Shown here: piece by piece, positions 53,043 to 62,891 of the stretch
Layout of the letters: the number at the start of each line of letters is the position of its first letter
How positions within the stretch are numbered: position 1 is the stretch's first letter
Assembly (NCBI RefSeq): GCF_037860755.1
Contig: NZ_JBBEOI010000001.1
Coordinates: forward strand, 1-64,000
Reading direction: 5' to 3'
DNA from: Aquipuribacter hungaricus
GTDB lineage: Bacteria > Actinomycetota > Actinomycetes > Actinomycetales > JBBAYJ01
Length of the DNA: 64,000 nt
Notes under the pieces: model-generated
What the model was told of the DNA's origin: nothing
Seen by the model: the letters and a program-made list of their open reading frames with translations, nothing else
Databases searched by the model: none
Program-made: the position numbers and the translations under genes

Positions 53043-53342
53043 ATGGTGACCAAAGCCCTCCTCGTGCGTCTAGAGGCCTTGCCAGGTAAAGAGTCGGAGC
53101 TCTCCGAGTTCCTCGAGGCTGCACGGGCGATCGTGATGGACGAGGCGGGCACCGTCTCCTGGTTCGCCCTTCGGTTCGGCCCGTCGTCGTTCGGCGTGTT
53201 CGACGTGTTCCCCGACGACGAGGCACGCGATGCCCACCTCGCCGGGGGTGTGGGGCAGGCACTAGGGCCCAACACCGGCGTCCTCTTCTCCGAACCCCAG
53301 ATCGAGAAGATCGACATCCTCGCCGACAAGATCCCGGGGTAG
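53043..53342 (+). CDS. Antibiotic biosynthesis monooxygenase-domain (ABM) protein
   Basis: A 99-residue ferredoxin-like-fold protein of the ABM/YgiN group (ALLVRLEALPGKESELSEFLEAAR, SWFALRFGPSSFGVFDVFPDDEARDAHLAGGVGQAL). Members oxidise quinols or aromatic substrates without cofactor, or degrade haem; catalytic residues are not clear here. AAGGAG lies 7 bases before the ATG. It is a lone gene in a sparse region. Confidence 0.88.
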   Translation: MVTKALLVRLEALPGKESELSEFLEAARAIVMDEAGTVSWFALRFGPSSFGVFDVFPDDEARDAHLAGGVGQALGPNTGVLFSEPQIEKIDILADKIPG

Positions 53343-53669
53343 ACGCCCCCGCACCGCTTCCCCGAAGCATCCGCCCGAATATCTTGGCCCTGATCGCCTC
53401 AGAGCCGCAGCGCCTGGGTGTGACCCTGATAGAGCTCCAGTTCTTGGAGATCGGGCGCGTCGACCATCTCGTCCAGCTGACCTCAAGGGTCGAGTCCGGC
53501 CCTCGGATCTGTCGTCGCGCCTACCTGTCCTTCGCGCGGGGACCGCGCGATCCGTCGACTCGTCCGGCTCATCGCCGGGCTCGACTCTTGCTTCACCGAG
53601 CGCGGTGATCCGACACTCAGCCATGCCGCCGAGAGGTCGGGAGCGTCCGCGCAGCCCGATCGCGTCCGC
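53343..53669 (+). other. Intergenic stretch without a clear gene
   Basis: About 330 bases. One frame (53384-53608) begins with ordinary-looking residues but decays into an Arg-rich tail. No ribosome-binding site or family resemblance supports it. I see no RNA gene or repeat. Confidence 0.4.
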
Positions 53670-54731
53670 ATGAGCACCGACGAGGTAGTGATCGGGCTCG
53701 TCTCGGCTCCGGGTGCGGCCACCGAGATCGCGGCGACCCTCGCCGACGACCTGGGTGCAGAGCTGAGTCTTCACCTGCCCACCGTGCAGTGGCGGGTTCC
53801 CACGGTGGTCGACGAACTCGTGCAGCCGCCTGCCGACGACGCCGCCCTCGTCGCCGCGGCGAGGGAGCGGCTGGTGCAGGAGGACTGGGATCTGGTCGTC
53901 GTCCTCACCGCCCTCCCGCTCGCGGCTCGCCGGCGCCCAGTGGTGGCCCACGCGAGCCCTGTGCACGGCGTCGCTGTGGTGTGTCTCCCGGCTCTCGGTG
54001 CCATCGGGCTGCGTCGACGCACCCGTGACACAGTCGTCGGTCTCGTGCGCACCCTGCTCGGGGACACGGAGGGCGACGCGTCGTCGGGCTCGGCTGCTGT
54101 TCTCGGACGCCGTGCCCGCGAGCTCGGGAGGAGCCAGCGGCACGAGGGAGACGGCGGCGTCATGTTCACCGCGAGGGTCCTGAGCGGGAACCTGCGGCTA
54201 CTGATCGGGATGATCCGCGCCAACCAACCGTGGAAGCTCGCCATCGGACTCTCTAGAGCGCTGGCGGCCGCTCTCGCAACGGGAGTCTTCGCGATGGTCA
54301 CCTCCGACATCTGGCAGCTGGCCGACGCGCTCGGCTGGGCCAGGCTCTGGGTGATCGGGGTGGGCTCGGTCGCGGCGATCACCACCGCGCTCATCGTCGG
54401 CGCCGGCCTGTGGGAGCACGCATCGAATCCGGTCAGCAGGAAGCAGGTGACCCTCTTCAACCTCGCTACTACGGCGACGGTCGTCCTGGGCGTGCTCTGC
54501 CTCTCTGCCGCGCTCTTCGTGCTCGCACTGCTGACCTCACCAGTCCTGGTGCCCTCGGACCTGTTCGAGCAGGGCCTCGGACACGAGGTTCGCTTCAGCG
54601 ACTACCTGGAGCTGGTGTGGCTCACCAGCGCCCTCGCGACGTTCGGGGGAGCTCTCGGTGCGGGACTGGAGAGTGACGAAGGGGTCCGTGCGGCCGCCTA
54701 CACGTATCGGCAGGACCGCGCTCCTGCGTGA
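53670..54731 (+). CDS. Conserved actinobacterial membrane protein, unknown function
   Basis: A 353-residue protein. An N-terminal cytoplasmic alpha/beta domain of about 150 residues (EVVIGLVSAPGAATEIAATLADDL; WDLVVVLTALPLA; VHGVAVVCLPALGAIGLRRRTRDTVVGLV) is followed by three to four predicted helices (ALAAALATGVFAMVTSDIW; LWVIGVGSVAAITTALIVGAGLW; TATVVLGVLCLSAALFVLALL; WLTSALATFGGALGAGL). The family has no known function to my knowledge. The ATG at 53670 has no strong ribosome-binding site. Base use looks slightly less GC-biased than in the sugar operons. Confidence 0.78.
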   Translation: MSTDEVVIGLVSAPGAATEIAATLADDLGAELSLHLPTVQWRVPTVVDELVQPPADDAALVAAARERLVQEDWDLVVVLTALPLAARRRPVVAHASPVHGVAVVCLPALGAIGLRRRTRDTVVGLVRTLLGDTEGDASSGSAAVLGRRARELGRSQRHEGDGGVMFTARVLSGNLRLLIGMIRANQPWKLAIGLSRALAAALATGVFAMVTSDIWQLADALGWARLWVIGVGSVAAITTALIVGAGLWEHASNPVSRKQVTLFNLATTATVVLGVLCLSAALFVLALLTSPVLVPSDLFEQGLGHEVRFSDYLELVWLTSALATFGGALGAGLESDEGVRAAAYTYRQDRAPA

Positions 54732-55190
54732 CCAACAGAGCCAGGCGCTACCCAGGTGTGAGACTTCCGGAGCGAAGTGCCCGCACCGGGGCCGGCAGGG
54801 GATCGGCCGACGGAGTCTTTCCCTTCGTACCGCTCGTCTAGGACCGCGGCCGTCAAGGGCAGGTGTGGTGACTTCCGAAGGACTACCCGCCAGTCGGTCC
54901 GCCGCTGAGCCCGGTAGACCAGCCGCAGCAGCGGTCGGTCGAACGGGTGCCTCGGCACGTAGACCGGCTCTCGGCGGGCCACCCTGGACACATGCTGACG
55001 CCCGGCCTCGTCAGCCGCCAGGTCGCGCTCCCGCCGCGGGGAGGCCCTGCATGCACACCCCGCTCCTCCGGCCGCCCTCAGTTATGCTCGAAGGGAGAAT
55101 GCTGAGACGGGCATCTGCGGGACCCGCCAGGAGCAGGTGCACGTCGGGCCAACGATCTGGACCCGCGCAGAGTCCTCGAGGAGCGGCGGG
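54732..55190. other. Intergenic stretch without a clear gene
   Basis: About 460 bases. A minus-strand frame (54698-54991, GTG start) has some ordinary protein character in its first half (VYVPRHPFDRPLLRLVYRA, DWRVVLRKSPHLPLT) but overlaps the end of the previous gene and matches nothing I know. The right end holds the promoter of the LacI gene. Confidence 0.4.
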
Positions 55191-56195
55191 ATGTCCAGGA
55201 CAAGGCCCCCGTCGTTGAAGGACGTCGCCCGCGAGGCGGGCGTCTCGTTCCAGACGGTCTCCCGTGTGGTCAACCACGGGCCGAGGGTCTCCGTCGCCAC
55301 CCGGGACCGCGTGCTCGCGGTGATCGACGAGCTGGGCTACCGCCGCAACGAAGCGGCGCGGGCCCTCAAGACGAACCGCTCTCGCACGATCGGGGTCATC
55401 GCCGACGCCTCACCTCGGTTCGGGCCCGTGAGCACCCTCGCCGCCGTGGAGTCCGCGGCCCGTCGCGCGGGCTACACCGCGCTCGTCGCCACGATGAGCA
55501 ACCCCGGCCCGCAGCTGGTCACCGACTCCTTCCGCGACTTCACGGAGCGCGGCGTCGAGGGGGTGGTCGTCATCGCCCCGCGCGTGTCGATGGCCCAGGT
55601 CGCCCAGGAGACCTCGCCGGACATCCCGCTGGTGATGCTGGCACCGGGGGCGGACACGCTGCCCGGCATCACGGTGTTCTACGAGGACCAGGAGCTGGGC
55701 GCCCGGCTCGCCGTACGCCACCTGCACCAGCTGGGTCACCGAGAAGTCGCCCACCTCGCCGGAAGCCAGGAATGGCTCGACGGGCGTGTCCGCCTGCGGG
55801 GCTGGCAGACCGAGCTCGAGGCCAGGGACCTCCCGGCCGGGCCGGTGCGGTTCGGGGACTGGTCGGGGGACAGCGCCTACCGGATCGGTCAGGAGATGCT
55901 GGCCGAGGGCCTCCCCACCGCGATCTTCGTCGCCTCCGATCTCATGGCCCTCGGCTTCGTGCGCGCGCTGAGCGAGGCCGGCGCCTCGGTGCCCCGGGAC
56001 ATCTCGGTGGTGGGTTTCGACGACAACGAGTTCGCGCCCCACACGAACCCGCCGCTGACGACCGTCCGGCAGTCCTTCGCGACCGTCGGGACCCGGTGCA
56101 TGGAGATCCTCCTCGGCCTCATCGAAGGGCACGAGGTCGACACCACCCCGGCCGCGCCCCAGCTGATTGTGCGTCAGAGCACCGCGCCCCGCTGA
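55191..56195 (+). CDS. LacI-family repressor of the third sugar locus
   Basis: A 334-residue LacI/GalR regulator. The HTH (SLKDVAREAGVSFQTVSRVVNHG) is at residues 8-30, the hinge includes NEAARALKTNRS, and the effector domain has IPLVMLAPG, AIFVASDLMALGFVRAL and DISVVGFDDNEFAPHTNPPLTTV. ATG at 55191 follows GGAG with proper spacing; an upstream ATG at 55137 adds a non-conserved leader. Two GAACGTTC palindromes lie between it and the operon it precedes, which it very likely represses. Confidence 0.93.
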   Translation: MSRTRPPSLKDVAREAGVSFQTVSRVVNHGPRVSVATRDRVLAVIDELGYRRNEAARALKTNRSRTIGVIADASPRFGPVSTLAAVESAARRAGYTALVATMSNPGPQLVTDSFRDFTERGVEGVVVIAPRVSMAQVAQETSPDIPLVMLAPGADTLPGITVFYEDQELGARLAVRHLHQLGHREVAHLAGSQEWLDGRVRLRGWQTELEARDLPAGPVRFGDWSGDSAYRIGQEMLAEGLPTAIFVASDLMALGFVRALSEAGASVPRDISVVGFDDNEFAPHTNPPLTTVRQSFATVGTRCMEILLGLIEGHEVDTTPAAPQLIVRQSTAPR

Positions 56196-56280
56196 CTGCG
56201 GCGCCGCCCTGAGCCCTGCCTCGCCGTCAGCGAGGAGCGCGGAGGACCATCGACCGCAGGTGGAGGACGCAACTCTCGGC

Positions 56281-56322
56281 GAACGTTCTCGCAAACCCTT
56301 GACGCGGGTAGGGCGAACGTTC
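56281..56322 (+). promoter_or_regulatory. Two LacI-type operators and promoter of the third sugar operon
   Basis: GCGAACGTTC occurs twice, with GAACGTTC palindromes at 56281-56288 and 56315-56322, 34 bp apart. Between them is TTGACG (56299-56304), a likely -35. The -10 region (about 56322-56328, CACTCTA) overlaps the second operator, a layout fit for repression. Confidence 0.7.
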
Positions 56323-56487
56323 ACTCTAGGGAAACACCCGGCGTTGCCGGTGGAGCAGGAACCCGGAGAGCCCCCGGCTAGGCGCGCTGATGCGACTGCC
56401 CCGTCCCCCTCCTCGGCGCACGGACGTCCCTCGGCACAGCAGCCGCGGGACACGCAGCAGCAGCAACCATGAGGAAGGGACGTGACG

Positions 56488-57318
56488 ATGCGAGTCGCCT
56501 GCCACACCATCACCTGGGGCGGGGTCTTGGGAGCCCCGACCGGGGTCACCAGCATCAAGGACCTCCACTACCTCTCGCACGGCTCGATCACCGAGGCCGT
56601 CCGCGAGATCGGCGCCGTCGGTTACGAGGGCGCGGAGGTGTTCGACGGCAACCTCGCCGCGATCGCCGACGACCCGCAGCCGTTCCTCGACACGCTCGCC
56701 GCCAGCGGCGTCGAGCTCGTCAGCGTCTACTCCGGCGCCAACTTCGTCTACGCCGACGTCCTTCCGGACGAGATGGCCCGGCTGCGCCGCGCGTGCGTGC
56801 TGGCCCGCCGGTTCGGGGCCTCACGCCTCGTCGTCGGCGGTGGCGCCCGACGCGCCGCAGGCACCCCGGACGAGGACTACGACCGTCTCGGAGCCGCGCT
56901 CGACCAGGTCGCCGACCTCGCCGAGGAGCACGGGCTCGAGGCCAGCTATCACCCCCACCTGTCGACGATCGTCGAGTCCCCGGACGAGCTCGACCGGATC
57001 ATGGCCCGCACCCGGATCGGCTTCTGCCCCGACACCGCCCACCTCGCCGCCGGTGGCGGTGACCCCGCCGCGCTGATCCGTCGGTACCCCGGGCGTCTCG
57101 CCCACGTCCACCTCAAGGACATCGACCTGGCCACCGGGGCCTTCCTGCCCCTCGGGCAGGGCGACCTCGACCTCGAGGACGTCGTGCGCGCGGTCGTCGA
57201 GTCCGGCTACGACAGCTGGCTCGTCGTCGAGCTCGACTCCACCGACGGCACGCCGGCGGACGCCGCCGCCCTCAGCCACGCGTACCTCACCGACCTGCTC
57301 TCCCGCGTCACGTCCTGA
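56488..57318 (+). CDS. Sugar phosphate isomerase/epimerase-family TIM-barrel enzyme
   Basis: A 276-residue xylose-isomerase-like TIM barrel (AP endonuclease family 2). VACHTITWGGVLGAP opens the fold. Likely metal ligands come from ASYHPHLSTIVE, IGFCPDTAHLAAGG, LAHVHLKDID and LVVELDS. Members isomerise or epimerise free sugars, act in inositol breakdown, or cleave or hydrate 3-keto-sugars. GGAAGGGA fits the ATG at 56488; a GTG six bases earlier is too close to it. It is the first gene of the operon. Confidence 0.9.
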   Translation: MRVACHTITWGGVLGAPTGVTSIKDLHYLSHGSITEAVREIGAVGYEGAEVFDGNLAAIADDPQPFLDTLAASGVELVSVYSGANFVYADVLPDEMARLRRACVLARRFGASRLVVGGGARRAAGTPDEDYDRLGAALDQVADLAEEHGLEASYHPHLSTIVESPDELDRIMARTRIGFCPDTAHLAAGGGDPAALIRRYPGRLAHVHLKDIDLATGAFLPLGQGDLDLEDVVRAVVESGYDSWLVVELDSTDGTPADAAALSHAYLTDLLSRVTS

Positions 57319-57373
57319 CCCACCCGCGCAGCCGCCCCCATCCATCGGCACCACCCGTCGAAAGGCCCACACC

Positions 57374-58567
57374 ATGCCCAGACCAGCCTCGCCCGGCCCC
57401 CTCACCGCCGGCATCCGGTCGCTCGCGGTCCCCGCTGCGCTCTGCCTGGCCCTCACCTCCTGCACCGCCGCGGGCGGAGGCGCCTCCGACCCCGGCGGCG
57501 ACGTCGACCAGGCGTTCCTCGACCAGGTCGACGCGGCGCTCGCCGAGGTGGAGTCGCAGGTGCTGAGCACCGGCCCGAACGGGGAGGAGCCCGAGTCCGC
57601 GGACGCCGCCGAGCTCACCGACGAGCAGGTCGAGGAGGTGAAGGCGCTGGGCGCCAGCGCCGCCGTGGTCATGCACTACGCGGGCGACGACTGGTCCACC
57701 TCCCAGATCAAGGGGCTCGAGGACGAGTTCGGACGCCTCGGCATCGAGGTCGTCGCCGTCACCGACGCCGACTTCGACCCGGCCCAGCAGGTGTCCGACA
57801 TCGAGAACGTGATGACCCAGCAGCCCGACGTCATCGTCTCCCTGCCCACCGACCCGGTGGCGACCGCCGGCGCCTACCGTGCGGCCGCGGAGGCCGGCGT
57901 GGAGCTCGTCTTCATGGACAACGTCCCGGAGGGCTTCGTCGCCGGCGAGGACTACGCCTCCGCGGTCTCGGCCGATAACTTCGGCAACGGCGTCATCTCG
58001 GCGCACCTGATGGCCCGCTCCCTCGGCGGCGAGGGCACGATCGGCGTGGTCTTCCACGAGGCCGACTTCTTCGTGACCCAGCAGCGCTACGACGGCTTCC
58101 GCCAGACCATCGAGGAGGTCTACCCGGACATCGAGATCGTCGAGGAGCAGGGCATCGCCGGCCCCGACTTCGCCGGCGACGCCCAGACGGCGGCGAACGC
58201 CATGCTCAGCCAGAACCCGACGCTGGACGGGCTGTGGGCGGTGTGGGACGTGCCGGCCGAGGGCGTGCTGGCCGCCGCCCGGGCCGCCGGCCGCGACGAC
58301 CTCAAGGTCGCGACCCAGGACCTCGGGCTGAACGTCGGCATCTCCCTGGCCCAGGACGAGAACGTCATCGGGCTCGGCGCCCAGCGGCCCTACGAGCAGG
58401 GCGTCACCGAGGCACGCCTGGCCGCGCTCGCCCTTCTCGGCGAGGCCACCCCCGCCTACGTCGCCCTGCCCTCGCTCGGCGTCACCCACGAGAACGTCCT
58501 CGAGGCGTGGGAGACGGTCTATGCGGAGGAGGCACCCTCCGACCTCGCCGACTCCTACGTCGACTGA
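57374..58567 (+). CDS. Ribose-type ABC transporter sugar-binding lipoprotein
   Basis: A 397-residue periplasmic-binding protein type I (Peripla_BP_4). The signal peptide has a lipobox LTSC with Cys30, then an acidic linker of about 60 residues, then the binding fold (AAVVMHYAGDDWSTSQIKGLEDEFGRLG, DVIVSLPTDPVATAGAYRAAAEAGVELVFMDNVP, DGLWAVWDVPAEGVLAAARAAG). GAAAGG precedes the ATG by 8 bases. It serves the RbsA/RbsC-type proteins encoded next. The ligand is unknown; a pentose, inositol or glycoside are all possible. No stem-loop follows it, unlike the other two binding-protein genes. Confidence 0.92.
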   Translation: MPRPASPGPLTAGIRSLAVPAALCLALTSCTAAGGGASDPGGDVDQAFLDQVDAALAEVESQVLSTGPNGEEPESADAAELTDEQVEEVKALGASAAVVMHYAGDDWSTSQIKGLEDEFGRLGIEVVAVTDADFDPAQQVSDIENVMTQQPDVIVSLPTDPVATAGAYRAAAEAGVELVFMDNVPEGFVAGEDYASAVSADNFGNGVISAHLMARSLGGEGTIGVVFHEADFFVTQQRYDGFRQTIEEVYPDIEIVEEQGIAGPDFAGDAQTAANAMLSQNPTLDGLWAVWDVPAEGVLAAARAAGRDDLKVATQDLGLNVGISLAQDENVIGLGAQRPYEQGVTEARLAALALLGEATPAYVALPSLGVTHENVLEAWETVYAEEAPSDLADSYVD

Positions 58568-58609
58568 CAGCCCCCCTACCGAGGCACGGCACAGACGCGA
58601 AGGAGCGAC

Positions 58610-60169
<1,560 letters not shown>

Positions 60170-60171
60170 CC

Positions 60172-61161
60172 ATGGCCACCACCACGTCCCCCACAACGCC
60201 GGCCGCCGCCCCCGGGAGCCGGAGCCGCAGCCCCCTGCTCGAGAAGCTCGACTGGCGCCGCTACATCATCTACATCGGCTTCGTCCTGGTGTTCCTCGTG
60301 TTCGCCGTCACCTTGAACGACAACGGCTTCCTCACGACCAACAACCTGCTCAATATCGTCCGCCAGTCCGCGATCATCGCGATCATCGCCGTGGGCATGA
60401 CCTACGTGATCGCGTGCGCGGAGATCGACCTGTCCGTGGGGTCGACGGCCGGACTGGCCAGCGTGATCACGGCGATGGCGATCTCCGACTACGGACTCCT
60501 TGCCGGCGTGGCCGCAGGCCTCCTGGTGGGGGTCGTGGTGGGGTCGATCAACGGCGCGCTCGTCAGCATGCTCAACATCCCGTCGTTCCTGGTGACGCTC
60601 GGCATGCTCGGCATCGCCGTCGGCGTGGCGCAGTGGATCACCGACTCCGCCCCCCAGCCGATCCTGGACCCGACCTACAACCTCGTCTTCGGCGGCGGCA
60701 ATTTCGGACCGGTACCCGGCCTGCTCGTGTGGATGGCGATCGTCGTCGCCCTCGGCGCTGTCGGCCTGGCCAAGACCCGCTTCGGGCGCCAGGTCCTGGC
60801 CACCGGTGGCAACCGGATGGCAGCGGACTTCACCGGGATCAACACCCGTCGGGTCAAGTTCCAGGTTCTGGTGATCTCCTCCGTGCTGGCCGCCCTGGCG
60901 GGCATGCTCTACGCGGGTCGGCTCGAGTCGGGACGCTTCCAGTGGGGCACCGGCGACGAGCTGTCGGCGATCGCCGCGGTCATCCTCGGCGGCACCAGCC
61001 TGTTCGGCGGGGCCGGCTCGGTCGTCGGCACGCTCGTCGGGGCCCTGCTGATCGGCCTCATCAACAACGGGCTCGTGCTCGCCGGGCTGGACACCAGCCA
61101 GCAGCAGGTCGTCCGCGGCGTCATCATCATCCTCGCCGTGGCGCTGGCGAGGCGGAAGTGA
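60172..61161 (+). CDS. Sugar ABC transporter permease (RbsC type)
   Basis: A 329-residue CUT2 permease with eight to ten predicted helices (YIIYIGFVLVFLVFAVTL first). Family marks are IACAEIDLSVGSTAGLASV, GALVSMLNIPSFLVTLGM, GRQVLATGGNRMAADFTGIN and AVILGGTSLFGGAGSVVGTLVGALLIGLINNGLVL. AAGGAG lies 7 bases before the ATG at 60172, two bases after the ATPase stop. The stop overlaps the GTG of the following oxidoreductase. Confidence 0.94.
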   Translation: MATTTSPTTPAAAPGSRSRSPLLEKLDWRRYIIYIGFVLVFLVFAVTLNDNGFLTTNNLLNIVRQSAIIAIIAVGMTYVIACAEIDLSVGSTAGLASVITAMAISDYGLLAGVAAGLLVGVVVGSINGALVSMLNIPSFLVTLGMLGIAVGVAQWITDSAPQPILDPTYNLVFGGGNFGPVPGLLVWMAIVVALGAVGLAKTRFGRQVLATGGNRMAADFTGINTRRVKFQVLVISSVLAALAGMLYAGRLESGRFQWGTGDELSAIAAVILGGTSLFGGAGSVVGTLVGALLIGLINNGLVLAGLDTSQQQVVRGVIIILAVALARRK

Positions 61162-62243
61162 ACGCCCCGCCGCTGCGTCACGGCATCATCGGTACCGGGT
61201 TCATGGCGACCGTCCACTCCCGCGCGGTCCGACGTAGCAGCGGGGTCCTCTCCCTGGTGGCCGGCGCCACCCCCGAGAGCGGCCAGGCCGCCGCGGTGTC
61301 CCTGGGCGCCCGTGCGGGAGCGGCGGACGCGGCCGAGCTCGTGGCCTCCCCGGAGGTCGACGTCGTGCACGTCTGCACGCCTAACAACACCCACGCGCCC
61401 CTGGTGCGCCTGGCGCTGCAGGCCGGGAAGCACGTGGTCTGCGAGAAGCCGCTGGCGACCTGCCCGGACGAGGCGGCCGAGCTCGCCGGGCTCGCGGCAG
61501 CAGCGGGCGTGGTGGCCGCCGTCCCGTTCGTCTACCGCTTCTACCCCACGGTCCGCCACGCCGCGGCCATGGTGGCCCGCGGCGAGGCGGGGCCCCTGTG
61601 GCTGCTGCACGGCTCCTACCTGCAGGACTGGCTATCCACTCCCGGCCGGAGCAACTGGCGGGTGGACGCCGCGCAGGGCGGGGCGTCGCGGGCGTTCGGT
61701 GACATCGGCATCCACTGGTGCGACCTCATGGAGTTCGTCACCGGGCACCGCATCACCGCGCTCGTGGCCCGGACGGCGGTCGCGCACCCCGAGCGGGCAG
61801 GCTCCGTGGTCACCACCGAGGACGGCGCCTCGGTCGTCTTCGAGACCGACCGGGGAGCCACCGGCTCCCTCGTGGTCTCGCAGGCCTCGCCCGGCCGCAA
61901 GAACCGTCTGGAGTTCTCCTTCGACGGGACGCTCGCCTCCCTGGCCTTCGACCAGGAACGACCGGAGGAGCTGTGGGTCGGCGGCACGAACGGCAACCGC
62001 ACCGTGCTGCGCGACCCCGCCGCGCTCGACCCCGCGGCCGCCGGCTACGCCGTGCTGCCGGCCGGGCACCCGCAGGGCTACCAGGACAGCTTCGATGCCT
62101 TCGTCGCCGACGTCTCGCGCCAGGTACGCGGCGACCAGGTGCCCGGCCTGCCGTCCTTCGCCGACGGCGCACGCGCCGCTCGGATCACTGATGCGGTGCT
62201 GCGCTCGGCGCGCACCCGGACCTGGGTGGAGGTACCCGCATGA
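61158..62243 (+). CDS. Gfo/Idh/MocA-family oxidoreductase
   Basis: A 361-residue NAD(P)-dependent sugar dehydrogenase-like enzyme. The Rossmann motif GIIGTGFMA is at about residues 9-17, EKP is at 96-98, and the C-terminal domain has the conserved GDIGIHWCDLMEFVTG (catalytic Asp/His candidates D/H in GDIGIHWCD). The GTG start overlaps the permease stop, and its stop overlaps the next ATG. It probably oxidises the imported sugar or a breakdown product, or reduces a keto-sugar. The reaction position is not determinable. Confidence 0.92.
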   Translation: MNAPPLRHGIIGTGFMATVHSRAVRRSSGVLSLVAGATPESGQAAAVSLGARAGAADAAELVASPEVDVVHVCTPNNTHAPLVRLALQAGKHVVCEKPLATCPDEAAELAGLAAAAGVVAAVPFVYRFYPTVRHAAAMVARGEAGPLWLLHGSYLQDWLSTPGRSNWRVDAAQGGASRAFGDIGIHWCDLMEFVTGHRITALVARTAVAHPERAGSVVTTEDGASVVFETDRGATGSLVVSQASPGRKNRLEFSFDGTLASLAFDQERPEELWVGGTNGNRTVLRDPAALDPAAAGYAVLPAGHPQGYQDSFDAFVADVSRQVRGDQVPGLPSFADGARAARITDAVLRSARTRTWVEVPA

Positions 62244-62890
62244 CCGACGACACGTTCTTCGACCCGCACCAGCGGGCGACCATCGCCGCGGCTATGGCCC
62301 GCATGATCCCTACCGACGACGTGCCCGGCGCGGCCGAGGCCGGGACGATCGACTTCCTCGACCGGTACCTGTCCGGCCCCGGGTACGTCTACGCGGCGCC
62401 CGACGGCGACGGCTTCGAGACGCTGACCGGGCGACGGCTCGAGGCCTGGACCCGCCGCATCGCCGTGGTCCGCGAACGGTACGTCGCCGGCGTCGAGCTG
62501 CTGGACGCCGCCGCCCGCAGGCGCGGCGCGGACTTCGTCGACCTCGGCCCCGAGGCCCAGGACCAGGTCCTGCGCGAGGTCGAGCGCCCCGAGGGGCGCG
62601 AGGAGGAGGCGGACCTCGCCCGCAGCCAGGTCACCCTCTACGGCGCGCCCGTGGAGGTGGCCCTGCAGCAGACCAGCGCCGAGGTCGACCTCGGGTTCCT
62701 CCCGCTGCTCGCGCTGCACACGCGCCAAGGCTTCTACGCCGACCCGGTCTACGGCGGCAACCGGGACCACGTCGGCTGGCAGGTGATCGGCTTCCCGGGG
62801 CCGGCGAGCCTCGCCGAGGTCCACCAGGGCCTCTACACCACCATCGACTACTTCGCCGACAACCGGGTCCACCCCGGCACGGAGGACTGA
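62240..62890 (+). CDS. Gluconate 2-dehydrogenase subunit 3-like protein
   Basis: A 216-residue small subunit of the Gluconate_2-dh3 family (FFDPHQRATIAAAMARMIPTDDVPGAAEAG at the start; HTRQGFYADPVYGGNRDHVGWQVIGFPG near the end). In known complexes it accompanies a GMC-type FAD catalytic subunit such as gluconate 2-dehydrogenase or glucoside 3-dehydrogenase, and often brings the Tat signal for both. No Tat or Sec signal is present here, so the complex is probably cytoplasmic. GAGGT precedes the ATG, which overlaps the preceding stop. Confidence 0.92.
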   Translation: MTDDTFFDPHQRATIAAAMARMIPTDDVPGAAEAGTIDFLDRYLSGPGYVYAAPDGDGFETLTGRRLEAWTRRIAVVRERYVAGVELLDAAARRRGADFVDLGPEAQDQVLREVERPEGREEEADLARSQVTLYGAPVEVALQQTSAEVDLGFLPLLALHTRQGFYADPVYGGNRDHVGWQVIGFPGPASLAEVHQGLYTTIDYFADNRVHPGTED

Positions 62891-62891
62891 C

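Noticed and set aside
53384-53608. A 74-residue frame with a plausible first half
   Set aside because: No ribosome-binding site, Arg-rich tail and no family resemblance. A gene remnant is possible but cannot be supported.
54698-54991. A 97-residue minus-strand frame
   Set aside because: It overlaps the end of a better-supported gene, has only a GTG start, and its second half has no protein character.
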